Assembly: GCA_001899775.1 (NCBI GenBank)
Contig: MKWN01000038.1
Coordinates: 1-64,000, forward strand
From: Thiobacillus sp. 65-29
Lineage (GTDB): Bacteria; Pseudomonadota; Gammaproteobacteria; Burkholderiales; Thiobacillaceae
Direction of reading: 5' to 3'
Length of the DNA stretch: 64,000 bases
A model generated the notes under the pieces. That model was not told the DNA's origin, made no database searches, and worked only from the letters and a program-made list of their open reading frames with translations. Positions 35,295 through 49,161 of the stretch are shown here, in pieces. Positions within the stretch are counted from its first letter, which is position 1. Every line of letters begins with the position of its first letter. A program made the position numbers and the translations under genes.

Positions 35295-36142
35295 GCCCGC
35301 ATCACCTCGCGCTTGAAGGTCTGGTAGAGCGCATCCATGCGCTGCGCGAGCGGCCCCGGCACGCCGGAGCCCACCGGCACGCCGTCGAGCGTGACGATGG
35401 CCATGATCTCCCGCGTCGACGAGGTCATCCACAACTCGTCGGCGCCGCGCACCTCGGCTTCGGCGAGGGCGCGGACTTCATGCGCAATGCCATGCGCCTG
35501 CGCCAGTTCCAGCACCACGTCGTAGGTGATGCCGGTGAGCATGAGACGGGACGGCGGCGGCGCACGCAGCACGCCGTCCTTCACCACGAAGATGTTGCTC
35601 GCCGCGCCTTCGCTGAGGAAACCGTCGCGCAGCATCACGGTTTCCGCACAGCCCGCGTCGATCGCCTGCTGGCGCAGCAGGATATTGGCGAGCAGGGAAA
35701 TTGCCTTGATGTCGCAGCGCTGCCAGCGGTAGTCGACCGCCGTCACCGCGCACACCCCGGCGGCCTTCTGTTCGGCGGTCGCGGTGACCAGCGGCTGGGT
35801 GAACATGAACACCGTCGGCGCCGTATTCTGGGGAAAGGGATGATCGCGCGGCGCGACGCCGCGGGTGACCTGGATGTAGACCGACTGATCGTCCGCGTCG
35901 TAGTGCGCCACCAGCGTTCCGATCAGCTCACGCCATGCGTCGGCGGAATGCGGATTGGCCAGACGGATCCCGTCCAGACTCGCCTGCAGCCGGCGCAGGT
36001 GGTCGTCGAGGCGAAACGGCTTTTTCGAATACACCGGCACCAGTTCGTACACGCCGTCGCCGAAAACGAAGCCGCGGTCGAGCACGGGTACCGTGGCCTC
36101 GGCGAGCGGCAGGAAGCGGCCGTTGAGATAGGCGTCGTTCAT
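35291..36142 (-). CDS. dat: D-amino-acid transaminase-like class IV PLP aminotransferase
   Basis: A 283-aa fold-type IV PLP enzyme. The N-terminal block is MNDAYLNGRFLPLAEATVPVLDRGFVFGDGVYE. The PLP Lys is in RCDIKAISLLANILLRQQA, and a Glu-containing ETVMLRDGFLSEGAASNIFVVKDG block binds the cofactor. The sequence looks more like D-alanine transaminase than IlvE, supplying D-Ala or D-Glu. Its position next to a D,D-carboxypeptidase homologue and the lipoate genes is common in betaproteobacteria. It overlaps both neighbours by 4 bp. Confidence 0.88.
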   Translation of the reverse strand: MNDAYLNGRFLPLAEATVPVLDRGFVFGDGVYELVPVYSKKPFRLDDHLRRLQASLDGIRLANPHSADAWRELIGTLVAHYDADDQSVYIQVTRGVAPRDHPFPQNTAPTVFMFTQPLVTATAEQKAAGVCAVTAVDYRWQRCDIKAISLLANILLRQQAIDAGCAETVMLRDGFLSEGAASNIFVVKDGVLRAPPPSRLMLTGITYDVVLELAQAHGIAHEVRALAEAEVRGADELWMTSSTREIMAIVTLDGVPVGSGVPGPLAQRMDALYQTFKREVMRA

Positions 36143-37254
36143 CGCGCGAAGAACAGCCGGATCGAATCCCAGCCGCGGCCGAAAATGCCCGCCACGGACA
36201 CGTCGTGCAGCGCCGCCAGCGGAAATTCGCCAAGCGTCTTGCCGTCGAGCGTCAGCCTCAGCGTGCCGAGCGACTGCCCGCGGTGAACGGGCGCCACCAC
36301 GGGCTGCTGCGTGATCACCTCGGCGCGGATGCGCCCGGCGCTACCACGCGGCGCGAGCAGATGAAAATCCTCGGTGAAACCGATGCTCACGCTGGCGCGC
36401 GTGCCCCGATACAGGCTCACGACCTTGACCGGCTGCTGCGCGCGATAGAGCAGCACGCTGTCGAAATTCTCGAAACCGTAGTTCAACAGACGCAAAGCGT
36501 CCTGGGTGCGCTGCGCGTCGGAGCGGCTGCCCAACACCACGGCGATGCGACGCTGCTCGCCGCGCTGCGCCGACGCCACGATGCAATACCCCGCCTCGGT
36601 GGTGCGGCCGACCTTGAGGCCGGCGACGGTACGATCGCGCCACAGCAGACGGTTGCCGTTGTAGTAGGTGATACCCTTGAAAGCCAGTTCCTTCTGTGCG
36701 AAATACGCCATGCGTGCGGGAAAGTCGCGTGCCAGCGCGCGCGCCAGACGCGCGAGATCCCCCGCGCTCGACTCGTGGCCGGGCTCGCTGAGTCCGGTGG
36801 CGTTCATGAAGCGGGTGCGGGTCAGACCGAGCCGCTTCGCCTCGCGGTTCATGCGCGCGACGAACGCCGCTTCGCTGCCATCGCTCCCCACCACCAGGGC
36901 AAGCGTCGCATCGACCGCCGACTGCAGCAGCATCGCCTGGATCAGCGTATCCACGCTCACTTCCTCGCCAGGCTTGAGGAACACGCGCGCGCCGTCGACC
37001 TGCGTCGCCGCGTCCGGAATCTTGATCGGCTCGACGAGCGTGAGCTTGTTCTTCGCCAGGTCGCCGAACAGGACGTAAGCCGTCATCAACTGCGTCAACG
37101 ATGCCGGTGCCAGCGGCAGATCCGCCTGGTGCGAGCCCAGCTCACGCCCGCTGGCGCTGTCGATCACGGTCCACGCGCGCGCCACGATACCTGCGGGCTG
37201 CGCCCACGCCGGAGCGGTAAACAGGAGCAGCAGCCCCAGCCAGATGCTTCTCAT
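36139..37254 (-). CDS. PBP5-like (peptidase S11) protein with altered active-site motifs
   Basis: The overall fold and length (371 aa from ATG 37254, signal peptide MRSIWLGLLLLFTAPAWA) match periplasmic D-Ala-D-Ala carboxypeptidases of the PBP5/6 group, including the C-terminal beta domain and amphipathic tail (WDSIRLFFAR). The three catalytic motifs are all changed. SxxK is SLTQ at residues 52-55 (Lys to Gln), SxN is SAV at 112-114, and KTG is KVG at 214-216. Ser52 remains. Without the general-base Lys, normal acylation is unlikely, so this may be a structural or regulatory pseudoenzyme. The frame is intact, which argues against simple decay. Confidence 0.9.
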   Translation of the reverse strand: MRSIWLGLLLLFTAPAWAQPAGIVARAWTVIDSASGRELGSHQADLPLAPASLTQLMTAYVLFGDLAKNKLTLVEPIKIPDAATQVDGARVFLKPGEEVSVDTLIQAMLLQSAVDATLALVVGSDGSEAAFVARMNREAKRLGLTRTRFMNATGLSEPGHESSAGDLARLARALARDFPARMAYFAQKELAFKGITYYNGNRLLWRDRTVAGLKVGRTTEAGYCIVASAQRGEQRRIAVVLGSRSDAQRTQDALRLLNYGFENFDSVLLYRAQQPVKVVSLYRGTRASVSIGFTEDFHLLAPRGSAGRIRAEVITQQPVVAPVHRGQSLGTLRLTLDGKTLGEFPLAALHDVSVAGIFGRGWDSIRLFFAR

Positions 37255-37270
37255 GCCTCGATTGATTCCT

Positions 37271-38098
37271 CTAACCATCACGCCTCACCAGGACTGCATT
37301 GAGATCGAGACGTTCCCTTACCCGCGCACGGTCGGCGAGTGCCTCGTCGTCGCTGGAATACGGCCCAAGCTGCACGCGATGCAGGCTGTCGCGCAGCACC
37401 ACGCGCGTGCGCTCCGGGTCGACGGCGAGCTCGCGCGCGAGCCGTGCCACCAGTTGCTGCGCGTTGTCGGCACGCGAAAAGGCGCCGATCTGCAGGAACA
37501 CGCCTTCGGACAGCGCCTCGCCCCGGGTGTCGTAGGCGTCCGGGTCGAGACTTTCCACCCGCACCCGCGCGCTGCCGCGCGCGACCAGGCCAAGCCTGTG
37601 CGCAGCGGTGTACGACACATCGACGAGGCGGTTCTTGTGGAAGGGGCCACGATCGTTGATGCGCACCACCACCGAGCGTCCGCTGTCGAGCGCGGTGACG
37701 CGCGCATAGCTGGGGATCGGCAGGGTGGGATGCGCGGCGGTCATCGCGTACATGTCGTACAGTTCGCCGGACGCGGTTTTCTTGCCATGGAAGCGGCGGC
37801 CGTACCACGACGCCAGGCCTTCCTCGCGGTAGCCACCCGCGCTGGACAGCGGCGTGTAGGTATTGCCCAGCGCGACATAGGTGCGGTTGGCAAAGCGGTG
37901 CAGCGGCTCGCGGCGCGGTACGGCATCGGGCACGGCATCGAGGTCGACGGGCGGATTCGCGTCCGGGCCATCATCCAGGTAATAGCCACCACGGGCGCTC
38001 CCTGCCGGCTTGCCGACCGGCGGCGTGGTCCCGCAGGCACCGACGGCCAGGGCAATCCCGGCCACGACGAGAAGACGCAAGGTGTGCATGGGGGTCAT
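37271..38098 (-). CDS. rlpA: RlpA-type septal-ring lytic transglycosylase with SPOR domain
   Basis: A 275-aa lipoprotein: signal peptide with lipobox VGAC, then a double-psi beta-barrel domain (EGLASWYGRRFHGKKTASGE; RVTALDSGRSVVVRINDRGPF) and a C-terminal SPOR domain (VFLQIGAFSRADNAQQLVARLA) for denuded septal peptidoglycan. RlpA cleaves glycan strands lacking stem peptides. In this operon it precedes the PBP5-like gene, whose product would normally act on stem peptides. ATG at 38098 or 38089 are both possible. Confidence 0.94.
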   Translation of the reverse strand: MTPMHTLRLLVVAGIALAVGACGTTPPVGKPAGSARGGYYLDDGPDANPPVDLDAVPDAVPRREPLHRFANRTYVALGNTYTPLSSAGGYREEGLASWYGRRFHGKKTASGELYDMYAMTAAHPTLPIPSYARVTALDSGRSVVVRINDRGPFHKNRLVDVSYTAAHRLGLVARGSARVRVESLDPDAYDTRGEALSEGVFLQIGAFSRADNAQQLVARLARELAVDPERTRVVLRDSLHRVQLGPYSSDDEALADRARVRERLDLNAVLVRRDG

Positions 38099-38107
38099 TC
38101 TAGCCGC

Positions 38108-39208
38108 TCACGTCTTGTTGAGCTGGCGGTGCGTCGCCACGCTCATGACAATGCCGACGCCGAGCAGCAGCGTAACGAGCGCGGTGCCACCGTAGCTCAT
38201 CAGCGGCAGGGGCACACCGACCACCGGCAGGATGCCCGACACCATGCCGATGTTGACGAACACGTAGGTGAAGAGATTGAGACTGAGCGTGGCCGCCATC
38301 AGGCGCCCGAACAGGGTCGGCGCGCGCGCGGCGATGGTGAGCCCGCGCGCCACCAGCGCGAGATGAAGCGCCACCAGCAGCACCATGCCGACGTAGCCGA
38401 ATTCCTCGCCGAATACGGCGAACACGAAATCGGTGGTGCGCTCGGGAATGAAGTCGAGCTGATTCTGCGTGCCCTGCGCCCAGCCCTTGCCGAACAAACC
38501 GCCCGAGCCGATCGCGATGGTCGACTGGATGATGTGATAGCCGGCGCCCAGCGGATCGGTCGACGGATCGAGCAGGGTCAGCACACGACGTTGCTGATAG
38601 TCGTGCAGGAAGCCCCACGCCAGCGGCAGGCTGGCCCCAGCCAGCACCCCGCCGCCGAGAATGAACTTCCAGGGCAGGCCGGCAAAGAACAGCAGGTAAA
38701 CACCCGACACGCCGATCATCATCGCTGTGCCGAGATCGGGCTGACGCAGAATCAGCAGGAAGGGCAGGGCCAGCAGGCCGGCCGCGGCAAGATAGTGTTT
38801 CACCCGCAGCACCGCTTCGTTGTGCTGGAAATACCAGGCGAGCATCAAGGGCAGCGCCAGCTTCAGGAGTTCCGAGGGCTGGAACGCCACGACACCCAGG
38901 TCGAGCCAGCGTCGCGAGCCGTTGCGCACCTCGCCGAACAGCGCCACCGCGACCAGCAGTATGACGCCCGTCACATAGAGCGGCATCCCCACCCGGGACA
39001 GCAGGTGCGGTGGCACGTTGGCCATCACCACCATCGCGCCGAGGGCAAGACCGATATTCATCAGGTGGCCGCTGATGCGCGCCGCACTTTGCCCCGACGC
39101 GCTCGCCACCACCGCCACGCTGATCCCCAGCAGCACCAGCACGAGCAGCAACAGAACGGGATCGAGATGGCTCAGGCGGCGTGCGATCCAGTGGCTAATC
39201 CGCGGCAT
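38108..39208 (-). CDS. mrdB: RodA, SEDS peptidoglycan glycosyltransferase
   Basis: A 366-aa polytopic SEDS protein. The start is ATG 39208, which overlaps the end of mrdA by 14 bp. Blocks include DLGTAMMIGVSGVYLLFFAGL, where the Asp is at the SEDS catalytic site, and TDFVFAVFGEEFGYVGMVLLVALHLALVARG near the C-terminus. It polymerises glycan strands for rod elongation together with PBP2, encoded directly upstream, and MreBCD. Confidence 0.95.
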   Translation of the reverse strand: MPRISHWIARRLSHLDPVLLLLVLVLLGISVAVVASASGQSAARISGHLMNIGLALGAMVVMANVPPHLLSRVGMPLYVTGVILLVAVALFGEVRNGSRRWLDLGVVAFQPSELLKLALPLMLAWYFQHNEAVLRVKHYLAAAGLLALPFLLILRQPDLGTAMMIGVSGVYLLFFAGLPWKFILGGGVLAGASLPLAWGFLHDYQQRRVLTLLDPSTDPLGAGYHIIQSTIAIGSGGLFGKGWAQGTQNQLDFIPERTTDFVFAVFGEEFGYVGMVLLVALHLALVARGLTIAARAPTLFGRLMAATLSLNLFTYVFVNIGMVSGILPVVGVPLPLMSYGGTALVTLLLGVGIVMSVATHRQLNKT

Positions 39209-41087
39209 TGTCGTCTCCGAATTGCATGTCGCCCGGGCGCTTGCCGGTGAGGTAATAGTCGAACACGGCGCGTGCGATCGGCGCGGCGGTGCCGCTGCCC
39301 GATCCACCGTTTTCGACCATCACCGCCAGCGCCAGCGTGGGCTTGTCGGCTGGCGCATAGGCGATGAACAGGGCGTGGTCACGATGCTCGCGTGCCAGCC
39401 TGCTGGCGTCGTAGCGCGCGCCCTGCTTGATCCCCACGACCTGCGCGGTTCCGGTCTTGCCGGCGATGGCATACGGCGCCCCCGCCGCCGACGCGGCCGC
39501 GGTACCGCCCGGCCGGGTGACGTCGAGCATGCCCTGGCGCACCACCTCCAGGTGCGCCGGTGCGATCGCCAGCGCGGGCCGGGCCGGTGGCGGTGCAACC
39601 GGCGCCCATGTCCGCGTCACCGGATCGCGCACGGCCGCGACGAGACGCGGTGGCACCGGCCGGCCGCCGTTGGCGAGCATGGCGACTGCCGCGGCGAGTT
39701 GCAGCGGCGTGGTGAGATGGTACCCCTGGCCGATGCCGGCGATTACGGTCTCGCCCGGATACCAGGGCTTTTTCCAGCGGCGCTGCTTCCATTCGCGGGA
39801 TGGCAGCAGGCCGGCCGATTCTCCTTCAAGATCGATGCCAGTTTTCTCGCCAAAACCGAATTGCGCGAGAAAATCATGCATGCGATCAATACCCATGTCG
39901 ACCGCGAGTCGGTAGTAGTACGTGTCGCACGACTGCGCGATCGACCTGCGCAGGTCGACGACGCCATGTCCGCCACGCTTCCAGTCGCGGAACTGGTGGC
40001 TGCTGTTGGGCAGCATGAAATATCCCGGGTCGACAATGCTGTCTTCCGGGCGGCGCACACCGAGTTCCAGTCCGGCCAGCGCCATGAAGGGCTTGATGGT
40101 CGACCCCGGCGGATAGATGCCGCGCAGCACACGGTTCACCATCGGGCGCGCAGCCGATTCGTTGAGTTCCTTCCACGTATCGGGATCGATGCCGTCGATG
40201 AACAGATTGGGGTCGAAGCCGGGTTTCGATACCAGCGCCAGCACGCCGCCGGTATTGGGATCGAGCGCCACCAGCCCGCCAAGGTAATCGCCGAACGCAT
40301 GCTCGGCCACCGCCTGCAGCTCCGCGTCCAGGTACAGTCGCAGATCCTTGCCCGGCACCGGCGGAATGCGCGACAGCACGCGCACCGCGCGGCCGCCGGC
40401 GTCGGTCTCCATCTGGTCGAAACCGGTGCGCCCGTGCAGCAGGGCCTCGTAGCTCTGCTCGAGCCCGGTCTTGCCGATGTGGACGCTGCCGCGATAGTTC
40501 TGTTCCCGCCCGCCTTCGCGCAGCGTGGCGAGATCGCGATCGTTGATGCGGCCGATGAAGCCGACCACGTGCGCCATCCCCGGCCCCGCGCGGTAGTTGC
40601 GGAACAGGCGCGCCTTGACCTCCACGCCCGGCAGGCGATAGCGGTTGGCCGCCACGATCGCCACCTCCTCGTCGCTCAGCCGGCTTTTCAGCGGCACCGT
40701 CTCGAATTCATTCGACTCGGTGAGAAGGCGCCGGAAGCGGCGCAACTGACCGGGCGTGATCTCGATCAGCGCCTGCAGTTCCGTGAGCGTGCGTTCCAGG
40801 CTCGCCATCTGCGCGCGGTTGATTTCCAGCGTATACGCGGAATAGTTGTCGGCGAGAATCCGCTCGTTGCGGTCGAGGATGAGGCCGCGATGGGGGGCGG
40901 CGGGCACCAGCGAAATGCGGTTGCTCTCGGCGCGCTGGACGTAATACTCGTGCTGCACGCGCTGCAGGTAGTAGCCACGCACCAGCAGCGCCGCCGCGAG
41001 CAGCGCGACGAAGCCCGCGCCGACTTTCAGGCGCAGTTGGAAGCGCGCCAGTTCGCGGTCGAGGTTCTTCAGCGAGGTGATGGCCAT
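39195..41087 (-). CDS. mrdA: Penicillin-binding protein 2 (transpeptidase)
   Basis: A 630-aa class B PBP with one N-terminal TM (about residues 20-45), a pedestal domain and a transpeptidase domain. The three motifs are intact: STIK in GIYPPGSTIKPFMALAGLE, SCD (SxD form) in SIAQSCDTYYYRLA, and KTG in AIAGKTGTAQVVG. This contrasts with the degenerate motifs of the PBP5-like gene 2 kb away in the same run. It is coupled to rodA by overlap. Confidence 0.96.
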   Translation of the reverse strand: MAITSLKNLDRELARFQLRLKVGAGFVALLAAALLVRGYYLQRVQHEYYVQRAESNRISLVPAAPHRGLILDRNERILADNYSAYTLEINRAQMASLERTLTELQALIEITPGQLRRFRRLLTESNEFETVPLKSRLSDEEVAIVAANRYRLPGVEVKARLFRNYRAGPGMAHVVGFIGRINDRDLATLREGGREQNYRGSVHIGKTGLEQSYEALLHGRTGFDQMETDAGGRAVRVLSRIPPVPGKDLRLYLDAELQAVAEHAFGDYLGGLVALDPNTGGVLALVSKPGFDPNLFIDGIDPDTWKELNESAARPMVNRVLRGIYPPGSTIKPFMALAGLELGVRRPEDSIVDPGYFMLPNSSHQFRDWKRGGHGVVDLRRSIAQSCDTYYYRLAVDMGIDRMHDFLAQFGFGEKTGIDLEGESAGLLPSREWKQRRWKKPWYPGETVIAGIGQGYHLTTPLQLAAAVAMLANGGRPVPPRLVAAVRDPVTRTWAPVAPPPARPALAIAPAHLEVVRQGMLDVTRPGGTAAASAAGAPYAIAGKTGTAQVVGIKQGARYDASRLAREHRDHALFIAYAPADKPTLALAVMVENGGSGSGTAAPIARAVFDYYLTGKRPGDMQFGDDNAAD

Positions 41088-41198
41088 CCGGATTCCAGGC
41101 AGATCAAGGCGCCACCCGGCTGCGAGCGGCTCGCGAATTGACCGGAATCAGGCGCGATGGTTGCAGCCATGCACGCGGTGCGGACCCCAAGTAGCGCA

Positions 41199-41699
41199 TC
41201 ACGTCGTATCCCGCAGGCTCTTGCCGTGCCACAGGCGCAGAAATCCCGCCACGAGGAACCACAGCACGACGCTGCTCGGGCCCACCAGCAGGATTTCCAG
41301 CCCCCCCGGCGGATTGATCGCCAGCCAGCCCACCAGCAGCACGACGACCTGCACGGCCAGCAGGATTGGAAACACCTGGGCCGCCTGCCGCAGCGGGTCG
41401 AACTGCAGCAGCCGCAAGCGCAGGAACTGCACGAGATAGACACCGATCACGTAGGCCGTCGCGTATTGGCCAAACGCGACGCCGTCCTGGAAATCGGCAA
41501 TGAGACCGAGCGCGAAAGCCACACCGAAACCGACGCGCAAGGGTTGATACAGCGCCCAGAACAGCAGCGCCACCAGCACGAAATCGGGACGCAGCGCCAG
41601 CGCCCAGCCCGACCACGGCATCTGCTCCAGCAACACGGCCAGCGCCAGGCTGCCGAAAATCCGCCCCATGCCGACGGGGTTGCGGTCGCGCGTACTCAT
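41199..41699 (-). CDS. mreD: MreD, rod-shape membrane protein
   Basis: A 166-aa protein with five to six TM helices (SLALAVLLEQMPWSGWALALRPDFVLVALLFWALYQ). The GLIADFQDGVAFGQYA block matches MreD. ATG 41699 overlaps the mreC stop (ATGA). A 111-bp stretch with nothing recognisable separates it from mrdA. Confidence 0.93.
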   Translation of the reverse strand: MSTRDRNPVGMGRIFGSLALAVLLEQMPWSGWALALRPDFVLVALLFWALYQPLRVGFGVAFALGLIADFQDGVAFGQYATAYVIGVYLVQFLRLRLLQFDPLRQAAQVFPILLAVQVVVLLVGWLAINPPGGLEILLVGPSSVVLWFLVAGFLRLWHGKSLRDTT

Positions 41700-42541
41700 C
41701 GGGCGGCGTCTCCGGCCACGCTCGTCATCACCAGCACCGAGCGCGCCCGGTCGAGGCCCGCAAGCGGCGCGCACTCGATGCGCAGGTAGGGCCCCGCCTG
41801 CGGCTGGGTAACCCGCAGCACGCGCGCCACCGGAATGCCGGACGGGTAGACGCGGTCGATGCCGGACGTGAGCAGGCGGTCCCCCACGCGGACGTCCGCA
41901 TGGATCGGCATGTAGCGCAGTTCCATGCGTCCCTGCCCGCTTCCTGCGGCGAGGCCGCGCTGCCCGGTGCGTTCGATGTAGACCGGCGTCAGCTGCTCGG
42001 AATTGCTGACCAGCATGACTTCGCTGGTGTCCGGATAGACGCGGATCACCTGCCCCACCAGCCCCGTACCATCGATCACCGGCAGGCCTCCCCGCAGTCC
42101 CGCGCGCGCGCCGCGGTCGAGGGTGATGCGCTGAGCGAACCAGTCATGCCCCTGATACAGGAGCGAGGCCGCCACCGCCTTGTGCCCCGGCAGGCGTTCG
42201 AGCGCCAGCATGGCCCGCAGTTCCGCGTTCTCGCGCGCCAGATCGGCCGCCGTGTCGAGTGCCAGGCGTTGTCGCCGCTGCTCGGCAAGCAGCGCGTCGC
42301 GCTCCTTCTGCAGCGTGCGATGGCGGGTGAAGAACCCCCCCAGTTCGCTCGCCACCACGGTCGGTGCGCGCGTCGCTTCGCGCACCGGCTGGAGCAGGAC
42401 GGACAGGCCGCTGCGCAAGCCTTCGAGCGCATGAAAGCGGGTATCGAGCACGACACAGGCGAGCCCCACCACGATCCAGATGATCAGGCGCGCGGCCGGC
42501 CCCAGCCGGCGCACGAACATGAACTGGCCGGCGGCTGCCAT
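41696..42541 (-). CDS. mreC: MreC, rod-shape periplasmic protein
   Basis: A 281-aa protein with one N-terminal TM (LIIWIVVGLACVVLDTRF), a coiled coil (about residues 70-105, LQKERDALLAEQRRQRLALDTAADL) and the MreC beta domain. The ATG at 42541 directly touches the end of a 167-bp inverted-repeat element, so its leader is supplied by that element. The only SD-like run is GGAAG, 11 nt upstream and inside the terminal repeat. ATG at 42520 (MFVRRLGPAARL) is an alternative start, independent of the element. Confidence 0.94.
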   Translation of the reverse strand: MAAAGQFMFVRRLGPAARLIIWIVVGLACVVLDTRFHALEGLRSGLSVLLQPVREATRAPTVVASELGGFFTRHRTLQKERDALLAEQRRQRLALDTAADLARENAELRAMLALERLPGHKAVAASLLYQGHDWFAQRITLDRGARAGLRGGLPVIDGTGLVGQVIRVYPDTSEVMLVSNSEQLTPVYIERTGQRGLAAGSGQGRMELRYMPIHADVRVGDRLLTSGIDRVYPSGIPVARVLRVTQPQAGPYLRIECAPLAGLDRARSVLVMTSVAGDAAR

Positions 42542-42708
42542 CTAGTGGTCTGCTTCCGAAATAACGTGACAGGATGAAACGGATGGCTTTTTCTGCAGGG
42601 CAAGGCGCGAGGAGGCGCCATAGCCCGGACTATGGCAACGACGAGCAACGCCGCCATGCGGAAAAAGACGCCGTTTCATGTTGCGTTATTTCGGAAGCAG
42701 ACCACTAG
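42542..42708. mobile_element. 167-bp MITE-like element, copy A, between mreB and mreC
   Basis: A non-coding element bounded by CTAG at both ends, with perfect 25-bp terminal inverted repeats beginning CTAGTGGTCTGCTTCCGAAA. The interior has a small palindrome (CCATAG-CCCGGA-CTATGG). The reverse complement matches copy B (55005-55171) over all 167 bases with five mismatches and no gaps by my alignment. It encodes no transposase, so it would need one acting in trans. It fills most of the 204-bp gap between mreB and mreC; the remaining 37 bp next to mreB show nothing. Confidence 0.9.
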
Positions 42709-42745
42709 CGCCGCACCCCGAACGGCATGCCACGGAAAACCGCGC

Positions 42746-47064
<4,319 letters not shown>

Positions 47065-47130
47065 CCGCCCGCCAGCACCGCGCGGCGTTCGCCAGCGGGG
47101 CGGAGAGCGAGCAGCGAATCACCCTGAACG

Positions 47131-47775
47131 TCACGGCTTGCCGGTAAGCTCGCGAAAGCGCAGCTTGTCGGCTTCGTACCTCGCGCGCACCGCGTCCATC
47201 GCCTCCAGGTTCTTCTGGATGGTGCGCTTCAATTCCGCACTTTCCTTGTTGGCCTGCGTCAGATCGTCGCGCAGGCCGACGGGGATCGTGCGGCCTGCCT
47301 TCTCGATGCGCGCCACGCGTTCGTTCATTTCTGCGAGGTTCGCGTCAACCGCCACCGCGCGTGCCTCCGCGCTCTTGATCGCCAGCTTGTGGTGCTCCAG
47401 CGCGCGGTCGCGTGCGAGGTCGATTTCCGCCTCGCTGGTATAGGTCTGGGTCAGCGCGCGGTCACGCTGCGCCTGCTTCTGCTGTTCGGCCTGGATGCGC
47501 TTCGCCTCGGCCTGGCGCTCGGCTTCGGCGCGCCGCTCGGCCTCGGACTGGGTGCGGCGGATCACCTGGCCCTGCTTGTTCAGTTCGGCGCCACCGCTCT
47601 GGTTGTAACTCGTCGGCGGCGTGTCGCTGTAATGCACCCGGCCGCTGCCGTCGACCCAGCGGTACAGCGCCGCGTGCGCGCTTCCAGCGAGCACGACGGC
47701 CAGTGCGAAAACGCTAAACGCCGTACTTCTCGCGGTAGGCCGCCACGGCTTGCAACTCGGCTTGTCGACTCGCAT
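47131..47775 (-). CDS. DUF4124-type exported coiled-coil protein
   Basis: A 214-aa protein from ATG 47775. The signal peptide ends GSAHA before [19 protein letters not shown], the DUF4124 motif. A Glu/Arg/Ala-rich coiled coil follows (about residues 75-190: [22 protein letters not shown]). The function is unknown; the family is periplasmic or envelope-associated in beta- and gammaproteobacteria. The chosen start lies 62 bp inside pyrE; no start is available after the pyrE stop that keeps the signal peptide. Confidence 0.8.
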   Translation of the reverse strand: MRVDKPSCKPWRPTARSTAFSVFALAVVLAGSAHAALYRWVDGSGRVHYSDTPPTSYNQSGGAELNKQGQVIRRTQSEAERRAEAERQAEAKRIQAEQQKQAQRDRALTQTYTSEAEIDLARDRALEHHKLAIKSAEARAVAVDANLAEMNERVARIEKAGRTIPVGLRDDLTQANKESAELKRTIQKNLEAMDAVRARYEADKLRFRELTGKP

Positions 47776-48352
47776 CACGCTCCAGGAACTCCACCAGATT
47801 GTCCAGGGTGACCACCGCCACCACCGGAATGCCATACTGCCCGCGCACTTCCTGCACCGCGGATGTCTGCCCGCTGCCGCGCTCCATGCGGTCCAGCGCG
47901 ATCACCACACCGGCCGGTTCGGCGCCCGCGGCGCGGATCAGGTCCACCGACTCACGCACCGAAGTGCCCGCCGAAATCACGTCGTCGACGATCAGCACCC
48001 GCCCTTTCAGCGCCGCGCCGACCACCGTGCCGCCTTCGCCGTGGTCCTTCGCCTCCTTGCGGTTGAAGGCGAACGGCACGTTGCGGCCCATCGCCGACAG
48101 CGCGATCGCGATGCTCGCCGCCAGCGGAATGCCCTTGTAGGCCGGACCGAACAGCACGTCGAACGCGATGCCCGAGTCGACGATGGCTTTCGCGTAAAAT
48201 TCGCCCAGCCTTCGCAGCTTTTCGCCGTCGTTGAACAGCCCCGCGTTGAAGAAATACGGCGACAGCCGCCCCGCCTTGGTCTTGAACTCGCCAAAACACA
48301 ACACGTTCGACGCGACGGCGAACGCCACGAACTCGGCCTTGTAATCGGACAT
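47714..48352 (-). CDS. pyrE: Orotate phosphoribosyltransferase
   Basis: A 212-aa enzyme that makes OMP from orotate and PRPP in pyrimidine synthesis. The PRPP-binding motif is [21 protein letters not shown]. The catalytic-loop region is [19 protein letters not shown], and the N-terminal [18 protein letters not shown] block is typical. It is divergent from xth by 29 bp. Confidence 0.97.
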   Translation of the reverse strand: MSDYKAEFVAFAVASNVLCFGEFKTKAGRLSPYFFNAGLFNDGEKLRRLGEFYAKAIVDSGIAFDVLFGPAYKGIPLAASIAIALSAMGRNVPFAFNRKEAKDHGEGGTVVGAALKGRVLIVDDVISAGTSVRESVDLIRAAGAEPAGVVIALDRMERGSGQTSAVQEVRGQYGIPVVAVVTLDNLVEFLERDASRQAELQAVAAYREKYGV

Positions 48353-48381
48353 TTCCCGGCTTTTCTTGAATAAGGATCGAC

Positions 48382-49161
48382 ATGCGCATTATATCGGCCA
48401 ACCTCAACGGCATCCGGTCCGCCGCCAGCAAGGGTTTCTTCGACTGGCTGCCCACGCAGCGCGCCGACGTCGTCTGCGTGCAGGAACTGAAGGCGCAGGC
48501 CGCCGACATGAAGCCCGAATTCCTCCACTGCGACGGCCTCGCCGGCGCCTTCCACTACGCGGAGAAGAAAGGCTACAGCGGAGTGGGCATTTACACCCGA
48601 TCCTCGCCGCAGCGCATCGTCGAAGGGCTCGGCGTCGCGGAATTCGACGCCGAAGGCCGCTACGTGGAGGCCGACTATGGACACGTCGCCGTCATCTCGC
48701 TCTACCAGCCCTCCGGGTCCAGCAGCGAGGAACGCCAGCAGGCGAAGTTCCGTTTCATGGACGCCTTTTTTCCGCATCTCGAAGCGCTGATGAAATCCGG
48801 CCGCGAAGTCATCATCTGCGGCGACTGGAACATCGCCCACCGCGAAATCGACCTCAAGAACTGGAAATCGAACCAGAAGAACTCCGGCTTCCTGCCCGAG
48901 GAGCGCGCGTGGATGACGCGCCTGTTCGACGAACTCGGCTGGGTCGACGTCTACCGCAGCCTCTACCCCCAGCACGAAGGCGAGGCCTACACCTGGTGGA
49001 GCAACCGCGGCCAGGCGTGGGCGAAGAACGTCGGCTGGCGCATCGACTACCAGATCGCCACGCCGGGCATCGCCGCGAAAGCCAGATCGGCCTTCGTGTA
49101 CAAGGACCAGCGCTTCTCCGATCATGCGCCGCTGGTTGTGGATTACGATTACGCTCCATAA
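48382..49161 (+). CDS. xth: Exodeoxyribonuclease III
   Basis: A 259-aa AP endonuclease/3' exonuclease of the ExoIII family for base-excision repair. Motifs: [15 protein letters not shown] (Asn), VCVQELKAQ (metal Glu), [29 protein letters not shown] (Asp, Asn), and [11 protein letters not shown] (Asp-His). It is the last conserved housekeeping gene before the accessory island. Confidence 0.96.
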   Translation: MRIISANLNGIRSAASKGFFDWLPTQRADVVCVQELKAQAADMKPEFLHCDGLAGAFHYAEKKGYSGVGIYTRSSPQRIVEGLGVAEFDAEGRYVEADYGHVAVISLYQPSGSSSEERQQAKFRFMDAFFPHLEALMKSGREVIICGDWNIAHREIDLKNWKSNQKNSGFLPEERAWMTRLFDELGWVDVYRSLYPQHEGEAYTWWSNRGQAWAKNVGWRIDYQIATPGIAAKARSAFVYKDQRFSDHAPLVVDYDYAP

